From assembly GCA_947044405.1 (NCBI GenBank), contig CAMRHE010000018.1, positions 6,023,501 through 6,087,500 of the forward strand: a DNA stretch of 64,000 bases, read 5' to 3'. The notes below the pieces were generated by a model. It did no database searches. It was not told where the DNA came from and saw nothing but the letters and a program-made list of their open reading frames with translations. The stretch's first letter is position 1; each line of letters starts with the position of its first letter. The DNA is from Leptodactylus fallax (Eukaryota; Chordata; Amphibia; Anura; Leptodactylidae). Positions 47,090-57,224 of this stretch are shown here, one piece after another. The position numbers and the translations under genes are program-made.

Positions 47090-47760
47090 TATCTGTCTCT
47101 GTAGTTTGCCTGCTATCTCTTCTTCTCACTTCCTGTATTCTTCAGCAAGCTGGGGCTTTGACTGTTTTAATGAACAGGATACTATGATGTATTGCAATAA
47201 ACTTAGCCTTTACCTTGAGAGATTATTTATTATGATTACTAGAAATTTTATATAAATCCAGGTCAAATAATATGCACAGTAAATGTATATTACATTGCAC
47301 AGGTAGAAGACTTACCATGCTTCTACAGAGAACGGACTCAGCAAACTGCAATTAGCTAAACTGATTGACCGCAGAGCTGTAGACAACAGTGAGAGCTCTC
47401 AACCGCCTCCCTAAGGAGAGGTGACTCACCTCATCCATCCTGCTTATCAGATAGGTCGTGCTCCATTGAAACGATGTTTAAACAATGGGAGGAATAGTAG
47501 GTAAACAAAGTAGCATTGCTAAAGCAATGTATTTAGGAAAGCTCTTGAATTTACATAAGCTAGCAGTATAGATAGGATCCTTGAGATGGAAATACCGCAT
47601 AACAACGGTTTATATTTTCAGCATGGTGTTTAATGAAATCCCACCCACATGCTATATAAAATCCCGCAGTATGTCAATTATTGCTGCAACTAATTATAGA
47701 TTTCAGTGCAAACTTTGTGCCTTCCTCTTATCAAATTGTACTTTGTGTTTAGTGGTAAAT

Positions 47761-48350
47761 TTTGGTTGATATGTTTTGCATTTATTTATGAAAAAATGCA
47801 ATTTTTGACGTTTCAAATTAGTGACTTTTAGTTCATAAATATTATGTACAATATCTCTGCTTTGTGTTTGTATAATTTTTTAATTGTCCTTTAATTTTTT
47901 TAGCACCTTAGAAGGCTTTCAAGTCAAATAGCAATTTTACAAATTCAAATCATCATTTAGGAAGTTTGTCAACCCAATAAGCATTTTAAAGCATTTAGAC
48001 ATTTAAATTTTTCTCAGTAGTGTGTTAATTTAGCCCTAAAATATACACATTCAGATGGGGTTACAAGAGAAAAAGCACCCCACAATTCGTTACACAAGTT
48101 CTCCTAAAAAAAACCCATATGTTGTACTGTATGGATACATGGTGAGGCTTGGAAGGGAAAAAAAAAGCTATTTGGCTTTTGGAGGATATATTTTGCTGGA
48201 ATAGTTTTTAGGTGTCATGGTGCATCTGCAGAACCTCTGAAGTTACAGAATAGTAGACACCGCCAAAAAGTGATCCAATTTTGGAAACTAGACCCTTCAC
48301 GGAATTTATAAAGAAGCATATTTTTCTTCTTGTATACTACAAATTACAAC
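47761..48350. repeat. Dispersed anuran repeat, family J-like
   Basis: Contains CACCCCACAATTCGTTACAC, CTATTTGGCTTTTGGAGGA, TTTTGCTGGAATAGTTTTTA and TTTTGGAAACTAGACCCTTC in the order of a very common frog repeat that I recognise. It has no coding frame. Confidence 0.55.
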
Positions 48351-48360
48351 CTACTCTCAC

Positions 48361-48425
48361 ATTCACTAATAGCTCAGTGGGTTATTAGGTTGATTCCTAA
48401 GTGAAAGGTCACTGGTTCAAATCAA
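48361..48425 (+). repeat. tRNA-like sequence (A-box and B-box remnants)
   Basis: TAGCTCAGTGGGTTATTAGG resembles a tRNA D-arm with A box, and GGTCACTGGTTCAAATC resembles the T-arm with B box, at roughly tRNA spacing. The T stem and acceptor stem do not pair, so this is not a working tRNA. It could be a SINE head or a decayed tRNA. Confidence 0.45.
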
Positions 48426-48434
48426 GAATCAGCA

Positions 48435-48835
48435 ATGAAGAAGATTTTCCAAGAAAAGAGAAACAGCATCATCCAGCTAATTGATAGTGGTCTTTTGGCC
48501 AAGAAAATTGCCAAACTGCATTATGTGAGTGCAATGTCAGTTGGAAGAATATGAAAAGAAGTCCGTCCATCCAGTCAAAAGCCAAGAGGAGGATGCCCAG
48601 GCAAAATATCCGAGTCAACAAGTCGGCTCATCAAAAGGTCTATCAGTTCTGGTGTGACAAACACAGCAGTGGAGGTGGCTCGTATGCTTTGTAATAGTGA
48701 GATCATCAGGCATCCATGTAAGCACTACGCATCGTGCATTACACAACTCTGGTGGGTCGAAAAAAGAAGCGTCGACTTCAATATCATCATAAAAAGTGTC
48801 AGCTCAAGTTTGCAAAAAAGTAGTTTTTGTTCTCA
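48435..48835 (+). pseudogene. Tc1/mariner transposase N-terminal fragment, unlike the others here
   Basis: Reads KKIFQEKRNSIIQLIDSGLL and IAKLHYVSAMSVGRI, a first helix-turn-helix, with a stop near 48554. Then follow PRGGCPGKISESTSRLIKRS and SGVTNTAVEVARML, the GRPG-like linker and second helix-turn-helix. It then frays at about 48730-48835. The catalytic domain is absent. Sequence differs from families A, B and Intruder, so it is a fourth transposase lineage. Confidence 0.65.
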
Positions 48836-49099
48836 AGTCCTCAGGCAGTTTTCTTCTTCTCTTTCTGTTCTCAATGCTTAGCGTGGCACACACAGACACA
48901 CAATGCAAAGACTGAGTCAACTTCTCCCTTTTTTATCTGGTTTCAGGTGTAATAGTTTATATTGCCCACACCTGTTACTTGACACATTCCAAATCATCCG
49001 TTTCCCTAGATTGAAAATAAAGATAAATAAAAGTACACTTAAACACATTAGGTACCCTCATATTCAAAACTTGCCCAAACTATAAACATATATAAATAT

Positions 49100-50260
49100 T
49101 TTTCCCATACAGTGAACGCTGTAGTGGGAAAAAAAAATTGAAATGGCCAATCTGCCGTTTTTTCGCTGTTTTGCCTTCAACTTTTTTTTTTATAGAATTG
49201 ATCAAATATCAAACAATCCCCAAAGTGGTATAAGTAAAAAGTAGACCTTGTCTCGCAAGATCACTGTTACATCTGCACCCGTTCGAACTTCTGCGCCATC
49301 CGCTCGCACGCTGCGGCGCAGGAGGTGTGTTCAGTTTTGATTCTTTCCTTTGGGTTCTTCTTGTATTGTCTGAACATTGTCCTATTCCCTTACATCTGTA
49401 ATTGATTTTCCACCACGCCCATCTCTTACACCTTGATTTCCCTCTGCTCCTCTAATTGTTAATTTTAGCCTTACCTGTGTGATTGACAGCCTATCTTCCT
49501 ATCAAGTCTGGGGCGGGTTCTTCCTTCCTATTTCTTGTTTGCTCACATTCACATTGGTGCTTGTTATTGCCTCGTGCGTGCTAACTATTTACTCTTGCTG
49601 TTTGTTACCTGTTTTTACATTCCTGACCTCTGGCTTTACCTTTGACTATTCTCTCGGATTTCGATTATGTACTGCTTTGCTTGACTGTTACCGACCCCTT
49701 GGCTAGCTGACCTCCCTTTTGTTGTTGTTTGTCTAGTCTGCGTTCTGTGCCATCACTTATCTTAAGAAGGAATGGCCGCCCAGTTGTCGTCTGTCACCTA
49801 GGACAGTTCAGGCAAGTGGCAGGGGGGTTCAGCTTAGGGATCACTGTCTTGTCAAGCCCCTCCCCCCAGGGTTCACCAGCAGCTACTGGGGAATTGCTCC
49901 TCTAGCAATTCCTTTACAATCACACAGTTCCGTTTATTGAAATATAACAAAGTGTGTAAGAATATGGCGACTGAAAGAAAATGTTTTATTTTTAAAAAAT
50001 TTTATTTTGTAAAAGTATTAAAACATAAGAAAAGCTATATAAATTTGGCATTGCTCTGATCAGACCGACCTGCAAATTATAGGTAATGTGTAATTTTGAC
50101 TGCACAGTGAAAATTACAAAACCCATAAGAAAATTACCCAAAAAGGGTTATTTCTACTCCACTCTACTGCCATTAGGAATTACAATATGTCCTGCAAAAA
50201 TAAGCCTTAATACAGCTCTGTGAACAGAAAAAAAAAAGTTTTGGCCTTTAGAAGGTGGAG
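49100..50260. repeat. Family J repeat interrupted by a solo LTR
   Basis: Left part about 49100-49259 (ATCAAACAATCCCCAAAGTG, CCTTGTCTCGCAAG) and right part 49924-50260 (AAGCTATATAAATTTGGCAT, CTGATCAGACCGACCTGC) are halves of one AT-rich frog repeat. The solo LTR lies between them. Confidence 0.55.
49265..49918 (+). mobile_element. Solo LTR of the sushi-type element
   Basis: A 654-bp LTR (TGTTAC...TTTACA) similar along its whole length to 38523-39181 and flanked by a perfect 5-bp duplication, ATCAC (49260-49264 and 49919-49923). It is the product of LTR-LTR recombination after insertion. Confidence 0.92.
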
Positions 50261-51037
50261 AGTAAAACAAAAGTAAAAACATAAATGCAAATAGGAAAAT
50301 GGCTGTAATAAGAAGAGTTTAAGCAGATCGCTGTTCAGGTGTTTCCCTGTGTGTTTTATTACTTACAGAGAGAAGCAAGAACCACCCTTCCAGCCCTTGT
50401 TCTTATGATCATATGTTTTCATTTAAATAAGATTGTAGACCATCATATACATGGAATCAGTGGGTATGGGTCATGGTGAGCTACCCAAAGGCTTTGCAGA
50501 AGGTCAATTCATCACGGGGGGAGGGGGGTTACACAGGCTGCATGGCACATCTCTAGTTCAGTTGGGCTTGGATAGCCACAAATACAAATTGCTGCCATAA
50601 CACTTAAGGGGGTTACATTGTGGGTAGATTAAGAGGTTAAAATGTGGATTCTGCATGAAATATGGTTTGCAGTAGTGCTTGTAAATGTCTCACATAAAGA
50701 GTTTTGACATTTGCAAAACAGGTTCTGGAAAATGGTCATCTTTAAATAGCATCTGGTTACAACATATTCTAAGCTGAAATATTTTCGGGCCTGTAGAGAA
50801 GTAGATTAGACATCAGACACTTCTGGCTTATATTCACAAGGTTACATTATGCTCTGCTGCAGGTGTCACAAGCTTGTGACAGGTCTTCTACACAATATCG
50901 CCTGTTAGAAGTTTCTAATAAACACTACATATATATACAAGGTGTTCTACGGCTGCTTCAGTCATTCTGCAAATGGGCTGTAAAAACTAAGCCTATGAAA
51001 ATAAAAGCACAAATCAAAAAATGTCAGATGTCATATT
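50261..51037. other. Unassigned; expected place of the missing 3' LTR
   Basis: Downstream of the minus-strand pol gene I find no sequence resembling the 5' LTR at 56236-57224 and no polypurine tract. A GTCACAAGCTTGTGAC palindrome lies at about 50866-50881. No gene is seen. Confidence 0.5.
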
Positions 51038-54000
51038 TTAAGATTGGCAGTCCCTGCCTATGACTGTATATCCAGAGGATTGTACTTTTATGCACAGGGT
51101 GGTAGTATACCGATGTATTGCAGGCCAAACAAACTCATCCTGCGCATACCGAACAGGGGGAATACCAGCATTTGGCCTAGTGGTCCGTCTGAGGACCAGT
51201 GGTATATTATGGGGTGCTGCAGCTATGGGCTGAGAAGGACCAGTGGATTCCGCACCAGAGGGGGCACAGGCCGGAGATACAGTAGTCACAGGTGGAACAT
51301 CCCCAGGAGCAGGGATCGGCCAACAATCATCCTCCTCGTCGGAGGCCCATTCCGCACCTCCATTCTCTGACTGTGGGAGCTCATTCACATTGGCAGGCCC
51401 ATCATGATTTGTCCCTTCAGAATGACACAGGCGCAACATATTTCGGTGAAGTACTCGAACACAATCAGTTCCTTCTTTCTGGACCTGGTACACTGGCCCA
51501 TTCGCATACTTGCGGCCAACAACACGATATGGCAAAGCCTCCCATCGGCTTTCCAATTTCCCTTGGGGTTTCTTGACACGAACTAGCACCAGGTCGCCTG
51601 GTTGCAATGGTGCTTCTTGCACTGGGGTCTTATCAGGATGGGGATGTTCTTGCAGGCGCTGCCGCACCAATCGATGGATCGTCTCAAGTCTCTGCCGGTG
51701 CGCCCGCACCCAAGAGGTTGGATCCCTCGGAGGGAACCCATCCACATCATCCAACTGTAATTCTCCTATACTTCGCCCAGACCGCCCAAAGAGAAGTGTA
51801 TAAGGAGAGTACCCCGTTTTAGAATGGACCTGATTGTTATAGGCCCACACCATTTCAGACAAGAACTGAGGCCACTGTAACTTCTTGTCTTCCTCCAGAG
51901 TCCACAGCATCTGTAGCAGAGTTCTGTTGAATCTTTCACAGGCCCCATTTCCCTGAGGGTGGTATGGAGTCGTGTGCGACTTCTTTATCCTGTAGATACG
52001 TTGAACTTCTTTCATTACGTGTCCCTCAAAGCAGGCGCCCTGGTCGGAGTGGATGCGTTGGGGACACCCATATACTCGAATGAAATCTTGGCACAGAGCA
52101 CGAGCTGCTGACTCAGCTGTCTGGTCCTTGGTGGCGGTTACCACCGCAAATTTGGTGAAGTGATCCACCATTACGAGGCAATACTGGTGTCCGCTATTGG
52201 ATGGGCCAACCATTAGATAGTCTATCATGACGATTTCTAAAGGTTCCTGGGTCACGATGGTTTGCAGGGGAGCTCTCTGTTCTATTGCCTTATGGATCTC
52301 ACAAGTTCGACAGCTGCGGCATACTTCTTCAACCATTTGACGAAGACCAGGGCAGTAAATCAGTCGCTGTAACCAACGAAAGGTCTTCTCATGACCAAAA
52401 TGTCCATTCTTATTATGAGCCTCAACTGCCAACGAGCGAGCCAGTTCACTAGGCACCACAATTTGGTATCGAATGTCGATCTCAGAAGGTAAATAGACCT
52501 TTCGGCATAGCACTCCATTTTTCATCTCCAACTTTTTCCACTGACTCAGAACAGATAATATCTCATGTGTCAGTCGTTCTCTTTCCTCTCTACAGGGCTT
52601 CTGGCCTTTCTCAACACACTTGATCATCTGCGCCAGCCCCTCATGGGTCTGTTGTATCTGTGCCCATTCCTGTCGTGAGGGACCAAAGAAAGGAGCCGTT
52701 TCAGTCCCCTCCATCTCAAACTGATTAGCGGCGGCCAAGGCCTGTGAAAATCTGCTGAAGTCGGGCACCTCCACATGCTCCAACTCATGATCCACGTCTA
52801 CTGTGGGGGTCTGGGCGGTTACCCTAGAAAGTCCGTCAGCATTCTGGTTCTCTGTCTTGGACCGATACTTAATGCGGTAATTGAACTTAGACATTCGAGC
52901 TATCCACCTCTGCTCTAACGCCCCGAGCTTGGCATTTTCCAGGTGAGCTAGTGGGTTGTTGTCAGTCAGTACTAAAACTTCAGCACCGGTCAAATATTCA
53001 GAGAATTTCTCAGTCATGGCCCATACCAGTGCCAACAGCTCCAACTTAAATGAACTATAATTCTCGGGGTTTCTTTCAGAATCTCTCAAAGACCGGCTGC
53101 CATACGCTATGACCCTCTCCTGGCCATCCTGAAGCTGGGAAAGCACTGCTCCAAGACCATACAGTCTTGCATCTGTATACAGCTGGAACGGCAAGTGGTA
53201 ATCAGCATATGCCAAGATTGGGGCTGTTGTCAGTGCATCCTTCAATGCCTGGAAGGCTTGTTCCTGTTCAGGTCCCCACTTCACGGACCGGTTCTTTGGA
53301 CCACCGGATGTGCCTCGTAGGAGAGCATTAAGTGGTGCTGCTACCTTGGCGAAATCCTTAATAAACCGTCGATAGTAACCGGCTACTCCAAGGAACGCCC
53401 TCACTTCTCGCAGGGTAGTCGGTATTGGCCAATCTTGAACAGCCGCTATCTTGTCTCTTGATGGTCTCACCCCTTCTCCTGATACGCGGTGACCCAAGTA
53501 ATCAATTTCAGATTGGAACAACCGACATTTACTGGGTTTCAATTTGAGCCCATGTTCCCGCAATCTTCGAAATACTTGCCCCAACTGGTGGAGATGGTCT
53601 TCAAAGGTCGCAGAATACACTATAATGTCATCCAAGTAGATGAGAGTGAACTCAAAGTTGAAGTCACCGAGACATTTCTCCATCAACCGCTGAAACGTTC
53701 CGGGTGCATTTGTCAACCCGAAGGGCATCCGGTTAAATTCGTATAGTCCCATGGGCAAGATGAATGCCATCTTCTCCTTGTCTTTTGTGGCCATCGGCAC
53801 CTGCCAATACCCACTAGCCAGATCTAGTGAGGAGAAGTACCGGGCTCTCCCCAGCGCTGAGAGGGACTCCTCAATCCGTGGCAAGGGGTAGGAATCTCGT
53901 ACGGTGCAAGCATTTAACTTCCGATAGTCTACGCAAAATCGGCTGGACCCATCTTTTTTTCTTACTAACACCACAGGAGCTGCCCAGGGACTCTGGCTTT

Positions 54001-54181
54001 CTTGGATGATCCCACCCTGTAGCATCTTAGCTAACAGTTCTTTCACTTCCTGATACAACTGTGGAGGAATTTGTCGGTAGCGCTCTCTAATTGGAGGGGT
54101 GTCTCCTGTGGGAATCTCATGGTAGATCCCTGTGGTACATCCAAAATCTTCAGCATACTGTGCAAAGGCGGCTCGGTTCTC
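51038..54181 (-). pseudogene. Ty3-type pol: reverse transcriptase, RNase H, integrase
   Basis: This long frame has no internal break from just below the TAG at 54182-54184. Reverse transcriptase shows FCVDYRKLNA, SSLDLASGYWQVP, MPFGLTNAPGTFQ and the catalytic YLDD at 53627-53638. RNase H shows YTDARLYGLGAVL and LTDNNPLAHL. Integrase has a His-His-Cys-Cys zinc site (GHFGHEKT, then CRSCRTC), the catalytic Asp in MIDYLM and HSDQG, and the Glu in GACERFNRTLL. A DLVLVRVKKP segment and a RRTTRPNAGIPPVRY tail follow. It is counted as a pseudogene only because the upstream TAG separates it from protease. Confidence 0.92.
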
Positions 54182-55195
54182 CTACAACAGCTCATCTACC
54201 TTCTGCACCCATTCCAGAGAACATGAACTTGCATCCATCTTCATCTGTTCTCGAATTGCACGGCCATTCCATTCAGAGGTGGGTTCCTCATCTTCTCCCA
54301 TGGACACAGTTACGGTCCACTCATCCCTTTCAGTCGGCTTCAGCTGCATTGGAGTTACTTTCCTTACTTCCTCCGGAGTCACATAGATGTTAGCCAGCTG
54401 CCTCCCTGGGGTCAGGTCCACACTCTGGTCCTGAGTGTTTACACATCGAAGTGGTACTCTTCCATTGCGAACTATTGCCAAGGAACGGGCCACTAGCGGA
54501 TCAACACCTCCTTCGGCTGCCTGCAGTGGTTCTACCAACACAGCTATGCCCTCTAGTTTCCGACAGATGCCTACGGGCATGGACACTATTGTCTCCCGAC
54601 TGGGTGGCAGTGTAACTTTTGTATGCAAAGGAACTGAAATTCGAGCCAGAGGACACTGTGCATCCGAACTTTTCTGTAAGCCACATGTCCGGATCAGCCG
54701 CTGGAAATCTGTTTGAGTAGGCCGATGGGTGGTGGTTTCTTTCCAATAACCGTGACCTTTCTTTTCAAAGAGGATCTGATCTAATTCTCTTAACACATTC
54801 ATCCCCAAAATGACAGGGACCTTTACTTCATGTGACTCCTGTACCACCACAATGCCTTTCCTACCTAGATCTTGGCCACATACCCGGACATTCATCCAGG
54901 CCACTCCCACGACTGGAACTGGTAACTGGTTAGCTGCGACCACTCGTACGAATGTATGGGGATCATATTTCACATGTTGCTGGAAGTACCGTTCATAACA
55001 GTCTCTACTCAAGGTCGTTACTTGGGAACCCGTGTCAATCATCCCGGTAACCGGAATACCCTCCATTTTCACCTGTATAACAGGACTTGCAGCGATCAGG
55101 TCATCATTAGGGCATTCTCCCCACATAGTCTTCTTGTCAGTCTCCCCTACTACACGCCCTACAGCAGCAGGGGACTTCAGTTTAACGGCGGTCTC
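54182..55195 (-). pseudogene. Ty3-type pol: protease part, ending at TAG
   Basis: This frame is open from 55195, overlapping the end of gag in the -1 frame, to a TAG at 54182-54184. The aspartic protease active site is MIDTGSQVTT at 55024-55053, and IILGMNVL-like VILGMNVLREL is the second landmark. The region after it (KVTLPPSRETIVSMPVGI) is a linker to reverse transcriptase. Beyond the TAG the same frame continues directly into pol, so one substitution, most simply from CAG or GAG, accounts for the break. No ATG of its own is needed if it is made by frameshifting from gag. Confidence 0.88.
55142..55186 (-). promoter_or_regulatory. Putative -1 ribosomal frameshift signal at the gag stop
   Basis: On the minus strand the heptamer GTTAAAC (55180-55186) sits directly before the gag TGA (55177-55179), in the phase X-XXY-YYZ relative to gag. 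Slipping back one base enters the open pol frame. Five bases downstream begins a six-pair stem, TCCCCT (55169-55174) with AGGGGA (55143-55148), around a 20-base loop. GUUAAAC is a proven slippery site in arteriviruses. The function here is inference. Confidence 0.7.
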
Positions 55196-56202
55196 TCATA
55201 AGTTTGTCGCTGCTCTGGACATCTAGCAGCAACGTGGCCCATCCATCCACACTCCCAGCAGCGTATCTCCCGTTGTTCTGGCCATCTGTTTGGGCCCCTT
55301 CGGTAAGCCCCTTCGATTTCTCCTGACCACTGCACTAAATGATTTGGACCCCTTCGGTAGGTCCTATCCTCATCCCTCCAGCGGGGTGGTGGGTGATTCT
55401 GATTTTCTGGGTATGGACGGCTCACCCTTTCACCTCCAGTTTTCTGGAAGTCTGCAATTTTCATAGAATGTTCATCACAACGGGTGTGCAAGTGTTCCAT
55501 TTGCTCTTGCAGTTTCTGCATTACTGTGAGAATTTCTTTAACTGTCCCCTTTTCTACTGTCTCTGAGCCAGAACTAGCCCCCTGTGACAAAGTAACTCCA
55601 ACTGCGGTCTGGGGCCTCGGGACCATACTATTGGCACGGGAGATGGCCTCTACCTGTACATCATGGAATTTAGCATCAGTCTCTCGTCGTATAAAATCCT
55701 GCATAGTCACAGTTAAACTGCCGTCACATATCCCCAGGACAAACTGGTCACGGAGAGTCCGATCAGGGTTACAGAAGGCTGGCGAGCCCCCTCTTTCCTT
55801 CCCTTGAATATCTCGGAGCAGTTCTTGTAGGGCATTTGCATATTGGGGAAGGCTTTCATTCTCCTGTTGTACCCTCTGGAAGAACCGAGCCTGCAGAGAC
55901 CCCAGCAATGCAGTTTCTCCATAGATGGTTTCTAGAATCTGGACTACTTGCTCAAATGTCTGCCTTTGTTCAAATGGCCTCAGTATCACCGTGGTCTTAG
56001 CATCCCCTTGTAATGTCAATATTGCTAGCTCTACTAGTACTTCTGGTGCGGTCTGGTACATTCGCTGTATCATTCGTATCTGTTCCACCCACATACTCAC
56101 TGACATATTATTGCCATCAAATTTAGCTAACTGACTCATTATAGCCCCTGCTGGCATTCTTCCTCCAGCACCATTCTCTCTAACGGGTGCGTCACCGTCC
56201 AT
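55177..56202 (-). CDS. Ty3-type gag polyprotein, intact
   Basis: A 341-residue frame from the ATG at 56202. The same frame extends upstream through the primer-binding site, so this ATG, twelve bases past it, is the sensible start. The capsid-like part covers residues about 20-150 (MSVSMWVEQIRM, ILTLQGDAKTTV). The zinc knuckle CWECGWMGHVAARC is near the end (Cys315, Cys318, His323, Cys328) and would bind element RNA. The frame stops at TGA 55177-55179, where pol is entered by apparent frameshifting. Confidence 0.88.
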   Translation of the reverse strand: MDGDAPVRENGAGGRMPAGAIMSQLAKFDGNNMSVSMWVEQIRMIQRMYQTAPEVLVELAILTLQGDAKTTVILRPFEQRQTFEQVVQILETIYGETALLGSLQARFFQRVQQENESLPQYANALQELLRDIQGKERGGSPAFCNPDRTLRDQFVLGICDGSLTVTMQDFIRRETDAKFHDVQVEAISRANSMVPRPQTAVGVTLSQGASSGSETVEKGTVKEILTVMQKLQEQMEHLHTRCDEHSMKIADFQKTGGERVSRPYPENQNHPPPRWRDEDRTYRRGPNHLVQWSGEIEGAYRRGPNRWPEQREIRCWECGWMGHVAARCPEQRQTYERPPLN

Positions 56203-56214
56203 TCTGGTAAGCGG

Positions 56215-56232
56215 ATCCTGCCGACTACGCCA
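56215..56232 (-). promoter_or_regulatory. Primer-binding site for tRNA-Ser
   Basis: The plus strand reads ATCCTGCCGACTACGCCA, which is the 3' end of vertebrate tRNA-Ser (AGA type) with CCA. On the element's own strand this is the site where the tRNA primes first-strand synthesis. It is three bases from the LTR end at 56236. Confidence 0.85.
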
Positions 56233-56235
56233 ATT

Positions 56236-57224
56236 TGTGAACTGAGAGCAAGGCAGGTGGTTTGGACTCCGCAACCAGAAATGAACGCACACACGGTAGT
56301 TCAAGAAAAGAATATATATTTACTATAAGTTAATAAAGGCTATTTGAAGGTAAAATGACAGGGATAAAGACAAGCAAAATATACAATATAGCATGAACAA
56401 TTTCAAGGCAAATTCTGCAATGGTTTCTACTTTTACTCTGTCCACTTCTGCAGTATGGACACTGAATGAACAATATACTCAAAACTATCCCTAACTGACC
56501 CTGACATCACATTTGGGTGCACCCCCTTTTCCCCAGTGGTCCAGGTGGACCGCTTACAGTCCGTAGAAGCGTGCGGTGGGGCCCAAAGTCGTTCCTTTCT
56601 TTTATAGTGAAGCGTCCTCTCCTCACTGTTATCAGGATCTCGGGAGAAATGAAGTCCTCTTTAACAGGGAAACCCAATGAATGCAATGTAATCCAACAGC
56701 AGATTCCACTCAGCACACTGACAGTCCTGCCGAATCCATACACTGAGCTGGGATGTAAGCCGGGATTTAGCAGGTGCTGTCCAGTACATCAACAGCACTG
56801 CGAGTCTCTATCTGTGGTATCCATATACAAAGTCACAATGTCAGTCTCGCTGATCAGCCACTGAGCACAGTTCCTTTCACGTGGACTCACTAGACCTGTT
56901 GTCTCTTTACACTCTGTTTGTCTCTGGACCAAGATACAGCTTAGCTGTACAGAAAAATATCCACACCAGTTCAACACAGCACAGACACCTGTCTTCTCTC
57001 TTGCAAAGATGGCTGCTGCTCTCTGTCTCGTCACTTCCTGCTTCTCTGCTCACACTCTGTCTGCAGAACAGGCAGGCTGACATAAAAGGGGGGGGTCTCA
57101 CTCCAGCATCATGTCACAATTACAATGGCTGCTGTCTTAAAGGAACAGAATCACAGAAATACATTCAACATTAACAATTTATACAGACAAATAAAGCTTA
57201 GGACAACATTGGCTGTCTCTTACA
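56236..57224 (-). repeat. 5' LTR of the Ty3-type element
   Basis: On the minus strand the LTR ends TTCACA next to the primer-binding site. Its best candidate start is TGTAAGAGACAGCC at 57224, giving 989 bp with TGT...ACA termini. There is no second copy in the window to confirm the outer boundary. Confidence 0.65.
56600..56606 (-). promoter_or_regulatory. Candidate TATA box of the 5' LTR
   Basis: TATAAAA on the minus strand within CACTATAAAAGAAAGG, about 370 bp upstream of the LTR end. This fits a U3-R boundary but is not proven. Confidence 0.35.

Larger units (their letters stand above)
51038..57224 (-). mobile_element. Ty3-type LTR retrotransposon lacking its 3' LTR
   Basis: On the minus strand, in order: 5' LTR (57224 to 56236), tRNA-Ser primer-binding site, gag, then pol with protease, reverse transcriptase, RNase H and integrase. 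Integrase lies after RNase H, the Ty3 order. Gag is intact, pol has one TAG, and no frameshift mutation was seen, so the copy is young. The 3' LTR is not recognisable below 51038, suggesting deletion or truncation. It is unrelated to the sushi-type copies in this window. Confidence 0.9.

Noticed and set aside
48361..48425. A functional tRNA gene
   Set aside because: A-box and B-box words are present, but acceptor and T stems do not pair and no terminator follows.
54182..54184. Programmed readthrough at the TAG in pol
   Set aside because: Known readthrough sites lie between gag and pol; here a frameshift signal already serves that junction, so a mutation is more likely.
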